Source of the DNA: Ottelia alismoides
Lineage: Eukaryota > Streptophyta > Magnoliopsida > Alismatales > Hydrocharitaceae
DNA: 64,000 nt
Reading direction: 5' to 3'
Assembly (NCBI GenBank): GCA_037367405.1
Contig: JAZKJV010007240.1
Coordinates: forward strand, 124,001-188,000
Position 1 is the first letter of the stretch. Every line of letters begins with the position of its first letter. Both the position numbers and the translations under genes were made by a program. The notes below the pieces were generated by a model that worked only from the letters and a program-made list of their open reading frames with translations, did no database searches and had not been told where the DNA came from. This document shows, piece after piece, positions 36,143 through 47,838 of the stretch.

Positions 36143-36936
36143 AACCTGAAGTGAAAAATGTTGTGGCTGATCACCTTTCTCGAATTGAGCTTAAGGACTC
36201 TCCTGATTATGAGCGGATTAGAGAGACATTCCAGATGAGTCAATTTGTATTATTGACTCATCTCCATGGTATGCCAACATGGTGAACTTTCTTGTTTCCA
36301 AAAAGGTTCCCCATGATTGGACTAGGAGCAGCATTGACCGACTGAAGTCGGATTCAAGGAGATACCACTAGGACGATCCTTTTCTTTTCTTTGAAAGGTT
36401 GGATTGTGTTTGGGGAAGATGTATTCCTCAGGAGGAGTACCAAAGTGTCCTCACTTATTGTCATTAACTTGAGGCTGGAGTACACCATTCAGAGAAGAGA
36501 ACCGCTCACAAGGTACTTCAATGTGGATTATATTGGCCGACCCTGTTTCGAGATGCTATTGATTTTGTACGATCGCGTTCGATCTGTCAAAGGATGGGAG
36601 GGACAATTGGATAAAATAGATGTGATGCCTACGTAGTCGGTGATTATTTCTGATGTTTTTGATGTACGGGACATAGATTTTATGGTCCTTTTCCCAACAG
36701 CCAGGGATACGAGTACATCTTGTTGGCAGTTGACTATTTATCTAGGTGGGTGGAGTCTATCCCAATCCAAATCGCAGACAACAAGATTGTTTGTAAGTTT
36801 GTGAGAGACCATATTATTGCTAGGTTCAGGGGGAGATAAAAGTTTTGATAGCTGATGGGGGTAGCCACTTTGTGAACCGAGATGTGAGATCTTTAGATAA
36901 GGACTACGGATTTGAGTTCAAAGTTACTAGTCCTTA
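36143..36936 (+). pseudogene. GyD RNase H end and integrase N-terminal/core
   Basis: It begins KPEVKNVVADHLSRIELKDS, the block joining RNase H to integrase. Next come RRYHxDDPFLFF, GRCIPQEEYQSVLTYCH, RTAHKVLQCGLYWPTLF-like zinc-domain residues (in frames that switch), FDVRDIDFMVLF (expected GIDFMGPF, first catalytic Asp kept), ILLAVDYLSRWVESIP-like residues near 36,720, and LIADGGSHFVN near 36,850 (second Asp). S1 interrupts it right after the codons for SPYHP. The inverted LTR touches the 5' end, so protease and reverse transcriptase are lost. Confidence 0.83.
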
Positions 36937-36941
36937 CCACC

Positions 36942-39900
36942 TGATGACCAAGGTTCATGATCGACTAAGGTGGAATAAATAAATGTAATGACGTTGTCCT
37001 CACTCAATTAAATCGGTCGATAAGAAAATCATGCCACTCACAAAAATCAATAAGAAATATAAGCAGCTTTGCTATTTTATTTACCTAGTATAGCAACCAG
37101 GGTCGAACACAAGGAGCACGGTTTAAAAACTAAGCAGTCAGACTTCTAAAAACAAAATATTTTAAGTGGTTTTTAATCTTTCAAATTTTTTAATTTTCAA
37201 TAAAATAGAAACAAGCACAAAGGATAAAAGACACACACATCACTCTTTTTGTATTTTTCCAAATTGTCAAAAATGCTCAGAGAATTATAATAAAAATATT
37301 TTGGGATTTTATAGGTTTGAATTTTTTTTGGTAATTTTTTATTGCTTTTCATATGTTTTGTGATTTTATAAAAATCAAACCATGATAAAAATACTAAATA
37401 GTGCACAACCAGAAACATTTCATAAGTTAAAATGCTTAAAATGCCCAAAACTCTTGGATGGTACATTTATAAAAATATAAGTAAAATTATACAAATAGAA
37501 ACTGAATACACTATTTTTGAATTTTTAATAATTTTATACAATTTTTAGAAGTTTTTAGGTATTTTATAGATTTTAAGATTTTTATAAGGAATTTTTAAAT
37601 GAAAATGGTAGTGGAGATAAAACACAATAAAACATAACAACAGAAAATTTAAATGGAATTTTCCAAAGATTTTTCAAATTTTAATAATTTTTATAACACA
37701 AATAGGACACTTTTTATGAGTTTTTAAAATATTTAATATTATTACATGAGACCAATTTGGCAAACCAAAATTACCACATAAATAACAAGCAAGAAAGAGC
37801 CAACAAATATTTTTGTAGATTGTTTAGGGCCAATTTGCTATTTATTTCGTTCAGTAAAAGATAAGAAATTAAAAACAGTTTACATGGACCTTTTTGTCAA
37901 ATAAGTCAAGTTTTATGACCGAATAGATAACATATATTAAGACTCAGGTGTCAAAGATAAAAATTATCCAATGATGGTACGCACAACACGTGAATTAGAC
38001 AAATAAGCGCATATTTGCAAATATCCGAAATATTTCATTCATTCCATAACAAATAAAATGTTCGGGGAAGATACTACAAATAACCCAGACAATCACATGG
38101 GGACACACGTGGACTCAACCAAACTAGACTAAAATACAAATAGAAAAAGTGTAAGGGTCTAATTGTAAATTTTTTTAACTAATTATTACATCTATTAGAC
38201 TAGATAGAAATAACATAAAAGATGGGGTAAAAGTGAACTTTACCTAACATGACACGTGGCAGACATGGGGAGGATGTCTGACATATGACCCTGATGGTCG
38301 TTAGGGGTGGATCTGACAGCTCTGATCGCAGGTGAGCATGTGTGTTAGATTCACCAGCAAAGATGATCTGATGGTCTGGGAAGGCTATGCTGACGTGCAA
38401 CTCAGATCTGGGAAAATTGGATTGGACCATTATCAAGTGGGCATGGATGGACGGCCTTGATCAGAACTGGACGTGAGAGGCTATCGCACGGCTCCGAAGG
38501 GTGTTGGAAGAACTGTAGCCGATGAGTTTCGATCGAGAAGATCTGGCAGTACGAGGACTTGATCAACTCACAGCGAGGTCCAATACCTTCATGAGGTTCC
38601 TCCGTGTCTGGTGCATGGCTTTGACGCAAAAGCAGACGGTCGGATTGGCGTAGCAATGTTCCGCCACCTTGAGCTGCTCCGGTTGAGCGGGTAGGGTATT
38701 GATCTGGTTTTCTAGCGCATGCCTTCTCTTACAAAGGATAGAGGGACTCAGAGGGGTCTCCCTGATCATGTTATTATATTATAAAGCAAAGAGAGGCGAC
38801 GACGAGGAGGAGCTTGGGTTTCCGACGAAGGCGGGGGAAGGAAACCTGGCCTAATCCTGCTCCGATGAGCAGGATTCATGGGGTAGATTGTGTTGGAAGA
38901 TGGAAGGTGAGTGGGAGGAGCGATCTGTGCGGGTAGATGGTTGATACGAGGCTCCAACCGATTAGTCGAAGATGTTGAATTGCAGCGGTGATGGAAGATG
39001 AAATCGAAGCGGCAAGGAAAGTGCTGGCGAGAGTGGTAATAACTGAGGAAGCTAGCGAACTCAGTAAGTCTAGTCAAAGTGAACGGTGAGGTTATGGCCT
39101 CGATTCCACTGTGAAAGGAGGAAGAGGCTTCTCGCGACAAAGGTCACCGGCCACAATGTGAGATGCGGCCAAATGGCCACCAATCCAAGCTCCGAAGGAG
39201 GATACGAGTAGCTGTCACTCTGCTGGTGCTAGATAGGGTGCAAGGGTGGCACGAGGCATGAGCTAATGAGCTTAGTAAGAGTAAGAGAGGTTTTATAGAG
39301 GTGCTAGAGGGTCTAGAAATATCGGAGGCTAGTGCAAAACCCTAGGCAGATCTGGTTGCGCCTAGGGATCCATGAGGATCATAGATCTTGGGAGGGCAAT
39401 TGGGCGATGGAATCGAGGCGAATGGATTATGGACCTGATCTGCAATATAGGGAGAAATAGACTCCAATGAAAAAAATTGGGTTTGACCCGACTTGGAGAG
39501 AAGGTTGACCCGGGTCAACAAACCCTGGTCGACCAATTAGGAAATTTCTTTTTATTAAATCAAAGAATAATATATAAGAAATGGTAAATGAATAAAAATA
39601 AGAAATGGTAAAAATAAAAAATGTTTATTATTTTTCAAGTATTTTTCTTTGATATTTATTTATTTTTATAAATTAATTTATTATGATATATACGGTATGT
39701 GGTATTATGTACATGTATAATATACTTATATATTATATACATCTATTTTTATTTTATTATTTTTACAAAAAAATTATTTTATATTCTATTTATTTACAAA
39801 ATAAATTGAGGAGTATAAAATGATTTTATTTTATTTTTATAATTTACATAAGGGTATTAAATAAAGAGGTATTGTATACATACAAGTGTCTTTTGTACTT

Positions 39901-40330
39901 GAATTGTTGGATTTTATTTTTATTTTATTTTGTATTTTCTGATTTTTATTTTATTCTGATGTTATTAGTAGGGCTTTATACAAGTGTTCAAAAGTAATAA
40001 GATATTTATAAATATAAATAAATATTTGTACAAGTATAGGTGGTATGTATAGTACATAATGTACCCTTATCTCTCTCTACGTATTCTTTTATGATCAAGT
40101 CAAGTCTTGACCTTCTCTTGGGGTTCGGGTCACTCCGTATTTATTCTAAATACATCCTTCTTTTTCTTTTCTCTGTATTCTTTTATTTTTAGAAAAATTG
40201 GTGTTAATTATTCACTATTAACAAAGACATGTATAATGTTAAGTTATTATATTTACATGTATTATAGATGGTTTTGCTAAAAGATAAAGCTAAAATAAAA
40301 GAATAAAAAATGAGAATCGTAGATTCATCA
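36942..40330 (-). mobile_element. S1: solo gypsy LTR (3,389 bp) in GyD integrase
   Basis: Perfect 5-bp duplication CCACC (36,937-36,941 and 40,331-40,335). Ends TGATGACCAAGG on the left and GTAGATTCATCA on the right, hence a minus-strand LTR. Deleting it and one CCACC restores integrase TACCACCCACAA (YHPQ). No internal region is present. It aligns on the opposite strand with N1, which is 3,388 bp long. It has a GC-rich middle (38,200-39,560) and a minus-strand TATA box at 39,291. The 124-codon open frame at 38,766-39,140 is LTR leader. Confidence 0.92.
39291..39298 (-). promoter_or_regulatory. TATA box of solo LTR S1
   Basis: CTATAAAA on the minus strand, between the AT-rich U3 and the GC-rich middle; N1 has TATATAA at the matching site. 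Confidence 0.6.
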
Positions 40331-40335
40331 CCACC

Positions 40336-40987
40336 CACAATTCATGGCACGGCAAAGGTTTCGAACAGAGAGGTGAAGAATATTTCGCAGAAGTTGGTTC
40401 GTCCCGATTGAAAGAACTAGTCCCTGCTCTTGGACCAAGTTCTATGGGCCAATAGGACAGCCTATAATTCACCTATGGGCACTTCACTATTCAGAATGAT
40501 CTATGGCAAGTCATGTCATTTTCCCACAGAGCTGATTCACAAATTCGAATGGGCAATTAAGCAGATTAATTGGAGTTGTCACCTAGGGAAGCTCTATAGA
40601 GACTTGAACTTGAAGTAACTAGTGGAAATCCGAAACAGGGCATATGACAACAGTTTGATTTATAAGGACAAAGTGAAGAGATGGCATGATCAACACATTA
40701 GGTGCAAATACTTTGTCCCCGGGCATAAGGTATGGTTGTTTAATGCCAGGTTGAAGATGTTTCATGGTAAGCTCAAATCTAAGTGGACGGGTCCCTTTGT
40801 TGTTAAGAAAGTGCACAAAAATGGAAGTGTAGAGATAGCTGATCTCACAGATGGTGCACAGTCTCATGCGGTGAATGGACAACTATTAAAGAATTTTGTA
40901 AATTCGAAAAAGCAATTAGTCCAAGTCAAGGTTGTCAACTTTATGCAGAGTGAAAGCAGAGAAGATACATCATATTACTCTTCATGA
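40336..40987 (+). pseudogene. GyD integrase C-terminal part
   Basis: It continues the core after S1: VSNREVKNISQKLVRPD then a stop where Trp is expected; LDQVLWANRTAYNSPMGTSL and FRMIYGKSCHFPTELIHKF (40,430-40,618); then a 121-codon open C-terminal domain (40,622-40,987) with RAYDNSLIYKDKVKRWHDQH, FNARLKMFHGKLKSKWTGPF, VVKKVHKNGSVEIADL and VNGQLLKNF. This is the Athila-like C-terminal domain, thought to help choose or bind target DNA. It has no chromodomain. It is the least damaged coding piece of GyD. Confidence 0.87.
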
Positions 40988-42800
40988 AGATGCGACATCA
41001 AAATTCAGCAGCTTAGAAGATTCATTTACTCTTGTACATTCTCTCTTCTTTGTATATTCTCCAGATCACATCGGTTCTCACACTTACTTATGTCCTATAC
41101 TTAGGCTGACCAGAGCCTAAGTATAGGGGGGGACCGATGTCTGCCATGTGTATATACTCATCCATCTCTCCTCTTGACCTCATCCGCCCCATTTTTGCTC
41201 CTCTTCTACACTTAGGCTCACTAGAGCCTAAGTATAGGGGGCTGATAGACTTCTATATACTTTTTGTTATTTTGGCTCTCCTATACTTTGCACGAGATAT
41301 GTTTGCGCTCTATGGACACAACACATGCTAGGTATAGGGGTGTGTATATATTACATATATACTTTACCCAAAGCTCATACTTTTATGTATTTTTGTATAT
41401 ATTATACAATTATAGGGTGGGTAAAATTAATAAAATCAAAAAAATAAAAAAATCTTTTTTTAAAAAAAACATTTTTTTCAAAAAATCCAAAAAAACTCAA
41501 AAAATCTTCTTTCCTTTCTATTTCAAAAAAAAAATCTCAAAAATAAAAATCACAAAAAACCTAACTAATAAGTTGGTTTAATCCCTAACACTTCCATATT
41601 CACACAAGACTAGCGAAGTTCAAGAACACTTGGTTTATGAGGTCTTAAGATTTTGAGTTAACCAACTTTAGTCATTAGAGTCTTCGACTGAATTATTCAC
41701 ATTTCCCTAGTTTGAAAGATTTGTGTGATATATTGCACGCTTAGTCTCTACCTTAAGAATATGATCAACACTTACATACACGACTGCAATTATGATGAGA
41801 TGAGTTGAAATTTCACCTGAGGAACTGGGATGAGGGATTTAAGTTTGGACCTGACTTTATGATGCTCGAGGATGGGATAAAATAAATGAAGGCTTCATGA
41901 AACCTGAGTATCAACACCTTTAACTAATATGAGAACATAGTTCTTGTATTATCTCTTGACATTTACCTAGGTGCCATGGTGTGATGAAATCTAAAAATTG
42001 TTGATCAGTGAGCGCCAACTCTTGTAAAAGCAGTGGAGCTAGCCAAAAGCAAAGAAAAGAAAGAATGAAAAGTTGAAAGAAAAGCTCTCACCATACAAAG
42101 TCAAATTACAAAGAGCTTCCACCAAAGGCGAGCGCTCCCAACCATTTCCAAGTGTCCACTTGGACCAAATGCTGGACCAAGGAGTCGAGCTGGCACCCAA
42201 AAAGGGCTCTGCATCGTATAGTGATACAAGTTGGGGTGTCGAACGTATATTAGATAATCAAAAGAGACACACCCCAGTGTACTCTCAGGAAAACAAGCGT
42301 AGATGACTCCGACTTCTTTTGACAGACACACTGATCAAAAAAAATATACATGTTGACTTAATAAGGCACTCAAGAGGATCCTTGTTCCATTGAGAGGGAG
42401 AGACAAATGACACAATCATATGCCCTCCATCAACTAGCCTTCCATCTACACTTTCAAGTCTGACAACTAAAGAGACAGTGGATTGGATGCAAGAAATGGT
42501 TTATTCCATAGTGTCGACGATCGGATTCTTAGGAGTCTCTTGGACTGGAACATTGGGTGAAGTTGCGACTCTACTCCTGTAATTGCAGTCCATATTTAAA
42601 GTCATATCCCTATTATAGATGTATACCGAGAGAGCCGATGATTGGGAAAATTGGATACCTTTTGACTAGAGCTTGGTTCAACTTAGAAATTTTGGACCCC
42701 TAAAACCAAGAGTTCTTCAACATATCAAGTTCTGTATTCACATGCACAGTCAGGGGTTAATCCAACTTATTCATTCTTTATTTGCTCGAGGACTTGCAAA
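40988..42800 (+). other. GyD 3' non-coding internal region
   Basis: Non-coding, between pol and the polypurine tract. It holds the hairpin array (41,096-41,336), an A-rich low-complexity stretch (41,430-41,570) and a segment (41,590-42,790) collinear with the GyA and GyB 3' regions. The open frame at 42,073 is not conserved between copies. Confidence 0.65.
41096..41336 (+). repeat. Three-hairpin array in the GyD 3' region
   Basis: Inverted repeats at 41,096-41,125 (TATACTTAGGCT paired with AGCCTAAGTATA, 12 bp, perfect), 41,206-41,236 (CTTAGGCT with AGCCTAAG, extended) and 41,281-41,336 (CTATAC with GTATAG). Each 3' arm is followed by four to seven G. The first contains TAAGTATAGGGGGG, which is also the polypurine tract at 42,804-42,817. 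Confidence 0.88.
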
Positions 42801-42817
42801 GTGTAAGTATAGGGGGG
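42801..42817 (+). promoter_or_regulatory. Polypurine tract of GyD
   Basis: GTGTAAGTATAGGGGGG directly before the right LTR (42,818). The tract includes TAAGTATAGGGGGG, the hairpin 3'-arm sequence. It would prime plus-strand DNA synthesis. Confidence 0.82.
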
Positions 42818-44366
42818 TAATGAATCCACGATTCATCATCTCAATATATTGATCTTAGCAAAATCCCGAAGTAAAATATTAAACAAATGTCCATAAAATC
42901 CATAAATTAAGAAAATGAACCTTGTAAATAAAATGCACTAATTATTATAATATAATACAAAATAAATTAATAATAACAAGCTGTAAAATAAAGGAGTTTT
43001 TCAACTATAATAGCTCAAAGTTCTTGTATTTTTAATAATTTCATTTCAACTCCTTTTAACTAATTCTTTCTCTAACTTGTTTATAAAAATGTATAGAAAA
43101 ATATAAAAATACAAAATAAATTTCACCTCAAATAAACACTCCTAGATCCCAAAGAGAAAAAGTCATAAAGCCTAACTTCTCGGCCAAATTCATGCACCTT
43201 ATGAATCCAAATTCACCAAACTCACTTTTAAAATTTAAGTTAGAAAATTATCTATTCAATAAAAGTTGTTTCATTAAAATCGGAGCTCGTTTGCAAAATA
43301 TGGGTTTTGGGACTTAGTTGTATATTGTATATATTGTAAATATTCTTTCTTCATTTTTTATTTTCTTTTTCTTAATTATTAAAAATTCAAAAAATCAATA
43401 TTGTATTTTTTATGTTTTAAATATTATTTTATTAAAAATAAAAAAAATAAAATTAGAAAAGTAAAAAAAACATGTACATATTGTTTATCTTATTTTATAA
43501 ATTCTCTACTCTTTTTCTTCTCTTTATTTTATTGAATTTTAGTAGCCTATTTTATTTTATTTTCCGTCATTTAATTTTCATTCTCTACACTAACTTTCCT
43601 TTTCTTTCATTAACAACCAAGTCTCCATCTAACCTCTCATTCAACTCCATAATTCCATCTAACCTCCCATTCAACTCCACCATTCCACCATCTTTTCTAA
43701 CCTCAATTTTCCTTCTCTTTTTCTCCATCTCATTCTCCTCATTTTTATCTTTTATCTACCTTTATGCAAGAGAGGATCGAGAGCTCCGACCACCCTTCTC
43801 GGTGACACCGAACGATGAAGTAGAGCTACGACCGCTCCCTCTCCGATGAGATCCGTTGGTATTTCGGCCAACATCGCAGCTGCCTCCGCACGGTGCTCGA
43901 GCACATCGCTAGCCGGCAATTGGAGTGAGGACCGTACTTTTCGTGAGCACACCACATACGCCCGCCTATATCGTAGGTAATTTTCTTTTCATCTTGCCAT
44001 CTTTTTTTACAAGTTTTTGCAATTTTTTATCTCATCACATCGTTTTTGTTTTTGTAATTTTTAATTTTCGCAATTTTTTAAAGCACATCACCATCATCAC
44101 ATCATCTTCTTTTCATATTTAGTTTACCTACTTTTTAAAAAAACTAAAAAAATAAAAAAATACAATACAACAAAATAAAAAAATAAAAAAAATAACAAAG
44201 TAGGTGTCCGGCTCCCCCTCCTCCACCACCGGCCACCACCACACCGCCCGACCTCCGCCAGCAGTGGCTGCGCACCTCTAGTTGCCAGCCACCGCCACCA
44301 ACAATGACCTATTCTGCCCAAGCGTGACCGCCACAGGCTGCCCCGAGCACCGCCCTCCTGGCCCTC

Positions 44367-47300
44367 TGATGAATACTTGATTGTCACTCTTTATTCTTTT
44401 ATTTTAGCTATTTATCTTGGCAAAGCATCATGTAAATACTTGTAAAAATAATAACTTAGCAAATTGCATGTTTGTTCTAATAGTGCATAATTAGCATGAT
44501 TCTGTGCAAAAATAAAAGAATAAAGAAAAAAGAAATAGGAAGGAGGTATTTAGAATAAATATAGAGTGGCCCAAACCCCATGAGAAGGTCAAGCCTTGAC
44601 CTGATCGCAAAGTAAAATAAGTAGAGAGATAAGGTTCACTATTTATTGTACACAGTGTCTATATTTGTGCATATTATTTATACATTTATTTTTAACAAAA
44701 TTAAATTATTATTCTTACTCCCTTGTACATATTCCTAAAAATCATATAAAAAAAAGAAAAATTAAACTAAAACAAAAATAAAATCTTCCACTCATTGTAC
44801 AAAACATATGTGTACGTATTACTTGTACTATTTATTAATAACCATTAAATAATCTATAAAAAGCAAATAAAAATTTATTTATACTCCTATAAATATGTTG
44901 TAAATAAATATAAAATATAAAATAAAGATTCTTGTATAAAAATAAAAAAATAAAAATACTTGTACATAATACATAGGTAACTTATACATGTAAATAATAC
45001 TATATATTGTATATACAACAATTTATTTTTTCATAAAATAATTAAAAATCATAGAAGAATAGCTTATAAAACAAGAAACATTTTTTATTTTATACACTTT
45101 TTGATTTAAAATCATTTACTATTTTTATTGAATTTTCTTGTATTTTTGTAAATTTTGAATTCTCTTTGGGCTACGTTAGAATGTTGACTCATGTCAATGT
45201 CTCCTTCCAGCTGACCCGACCCGATTCTCTTCCTTCAAGAGCTTCTTCTCCTAATTTTCCTGGTCGGGTCAGGCTTTCTTTCTCCTTGATTCCAATGCCC
45301 GATTCCTCTCCTATGATCCGTGATTCTCGCATATCCCTAGGGACGATCGGATCGCCTTAGTGTTGCGCTCCCCTCATCGATTCTTCTAGACCCTTGTGCA
45401 CCCTATATAATGTCTTCACCCATCTCGAGTGCAAAAGAGCTCGTGCCTCGCCCCTTCCTTCATCCCTAGGTACCTTCAGCCTAGTGACAACCGCCTGTGA
45501 GTGCTTTGGATTTAAGCTTGGTGGTATGTACCCGCAACACAACCACGTGGCAGAGAGCTCCGCCGCGTTTAGCCTCCCCGCTCACCGCAGTGAGGTTGAG
45601 GACAAGACCCTACCTCTCAATGTCTCCTGACCTTGCTGAGTTCGTCAGTGGCCTCAGGTACCGCCTTCGTCCACTACACCTCTCATTTCATTCCGATTCT
45701 TCGATTTTATGCCGCCGCCGTTCACTCGCCCCCATCTCGTATCCCTCTCCGTATAGATCGAACATCCGACGCCCACCACACCTTCTTACGCAATTTGTTC
45801 CCTTGAGTCCTGCTCATCGGAGTAGGATCAAGTCAGGTCTCCTCCCCCCATCTATGACGGAGACCCAAACTCCATCTCCCGTCATTTCTTCTACATATTC
45901 ATGCAATAAAATCAGCCGGAGCTATGCCCCCGATCCAACCATACCTTTGCAGGTGCCTGCACACGTGGTGGAGCCCATTTGAGCCCCCAGCTGCTCAGGC
46001 GGAGTAACTGCAGGCGGAGATACCTTGTCCCGTTCATCCGACCACTAGTCCCTTCAGTAGAACCTCTCACCAGACGTGGATCATGCCCACGACTTTGCTG
46101 GACTCCACTGAGCATTCATCGGAGTGTTGGATCTCCATCGTCACTCTATCGAAGCTCATCCCTGACTAGTTCTTCCATACCTTGTTTCTGCTGTCGATGA
46201 GGAGCTTCGCCTCCAAGTTTTGATCCAGGTCGTACATCCTTGCCTTATTCATAACAGTCGATCAAGATTGGGGACAAATCTGCACCACACGTCTATGCCT
46301 TTTCCAGAGCCGTCAGATCCGTACTATAGCAGAGCATCACGACCGCATGTAGCCAACATTCCTGGGAGCATCGGATCTGAGGTCACCAGCTGATTAGAGC
46401 CGCAGGATAGTGACACTTCCCATGCGCGCCACATGCCTCTGTAGGGGTATTTTGCCATTTTACCCTCATATTTTTCTTTTTTACTATTTAGTTCATTAAA
46501 TAAAGTTGTAGTACAGACAATTTACAAATTGGGACTCTAATTTTTGGTATTTGCATTTTAGTCCCTCTAAAATAGAGGCACGTGTAGGTTCACGTGATTT
46601 TTGAGTTAATTGCATACTATGTCCTGAACTTTGGAGATGTTATGATTTGAAAGGAAAGTTTCTTAGATTTGCATTTATACCCCTGTGAGGCTTTTTCACG
46701 TGACGCGCGCATGTTTATTTGGGCTTTTGTAACTGAGGGCCTACATTTCTCTACCATGTTATTGTTTGGCCTGAAACTTTGTTGTAATTGCAAGTAGGTC
46801 CCTATAAGATGCTTATCCATTACTTAATTAAATAAAACCCACTTGATCCTAAAATTTCTCAACAAATTACTGCTGGCTCATGTAGACATGTAGTATTTTT
46901 AGTGATTTTTGTGGATTTATTCGGTTGTACTTAATATTTTCTAAAAATAAAAAATCCCTAAAAAGTGTTCTGTCTATTTTGGAAAATACATAAAAATTTG
47001 AAAAATCATCCTAAAAACTCCATAAAAATCTCTGTTTATGTGTTTTTGTATGCTTTATTTTCAATAGCATTTTCATTTTAAAACCCTTTACAAAAACCCT
47101 AAAAATTACAAAAGATCAAAAAACTTCTAAAAAAGAAAAAAATCAAGAAAAATAAAAAAATCATCACAGTTCCTGTTTGTAGCATTTTCTTTCTATTTAA
47201 CACAAAGTTTCTCTCCAGAACTTTAGGATATTTTAAATAATTTTAATTTGCAATATAGTCCTAGCTGAGCACTGTTTACATTTTTAGCCTTTGTTTTATT

Positions 47301-47754
47301 TTAATAAAATCACAAAAAACATCAGAAAATTCCTAGAAAATTAACAAAAACACTTTAAATATTTAAAAATCCAAAAAGATTTTTATTTTAATTTTTGAGT
47401 ACTTCTAGCATTAAATAAAAATTCAAAAAACTTGATCGTGTGCCTTGTTTTCTTTTTGCTTGATTTTGTCTTTTAATTTAAAAATTAAAAATTTGCAAAA
47501 TTAAAAACCACTAAAATTTTGTTTTCTTTTATTCTCTGAAGTTTCACTACTTCGTAGGTTTACTAGTGCTCCTTGTGTTTGACCTTGATTGCTATACTGG
47601 ATAAAAATAATAAAGAAGACCGCTTACATTGTGTGTGCTTGTTTATCTCTTGGCTTGAGTTGTTTTTATTTTCTTGATTAACCGAGTTGATCGATGAGGG
47701 ACAACGACTGTGAATTATTTTCCTCCTTAGCCAATATTTGTTCTCGCGATATCA
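44367..47754 (+). mobile_element. N1: solo gypsy LTR (3,388 bp) in the right LTR of GyD
   Basis: It starts TGATGAATACTTGATTG and ends CTCGCGATATCA. The insertion is proven by the uninterrupted counterpart at about 35,815-35,860: sequence before (GAGCACCGCCCTCCTGGCC) and after (CCACTCTCCAGGTTGCCTCC) is joined there. The flanks CCCTC and CCTTA are a poor 5-bp match, so the duplication has decayed. It pairs with S1 over its length. TATA box at 45,404. The 161-codon open frame at 45,497-45,982 is GC-rich LTR leader. Confidence 0.85.
45404..45410 (+). promoter_or_regulatory. TATA box of solo LTR N1
   Basis: TATATAA at the U3-to-GC-rich border, matching the S1 site. Confidence 0.6.
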
Positions 47755-47830
47755 CCTTACCCTGCTGCTCAATTGGGCCGCTACCACTCTCCAGGTTGCC
47801 TCCAGCTAGTGCGCGCCACCGCGCACAGTC

Positions 47831-47838
47831 TATAAATG
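47831..47838 (+). promoter_or_regulatory. TATA box of the GyD right LTR
   Basis: TATAAATG in CAGTCTATAAATGCCACGCC. The inverted LTR copy near 35,774-35,785 reads CTACAAATGCC at the same place, so its TATA has mutated. Confidence 0.6.

Noticed and set aside
38766..39140. 124-codon minus-strand frame
   Set aside because: GC-rich leader region of solo LTR S1; no start context or conserved motif.
45497..45982. 161-codon plus-strand frame, a candidate small protein
   Set aside because: Inside solo LTR N1 after its TATA box; the opposite-strand sister S1 does not preserve the frame.
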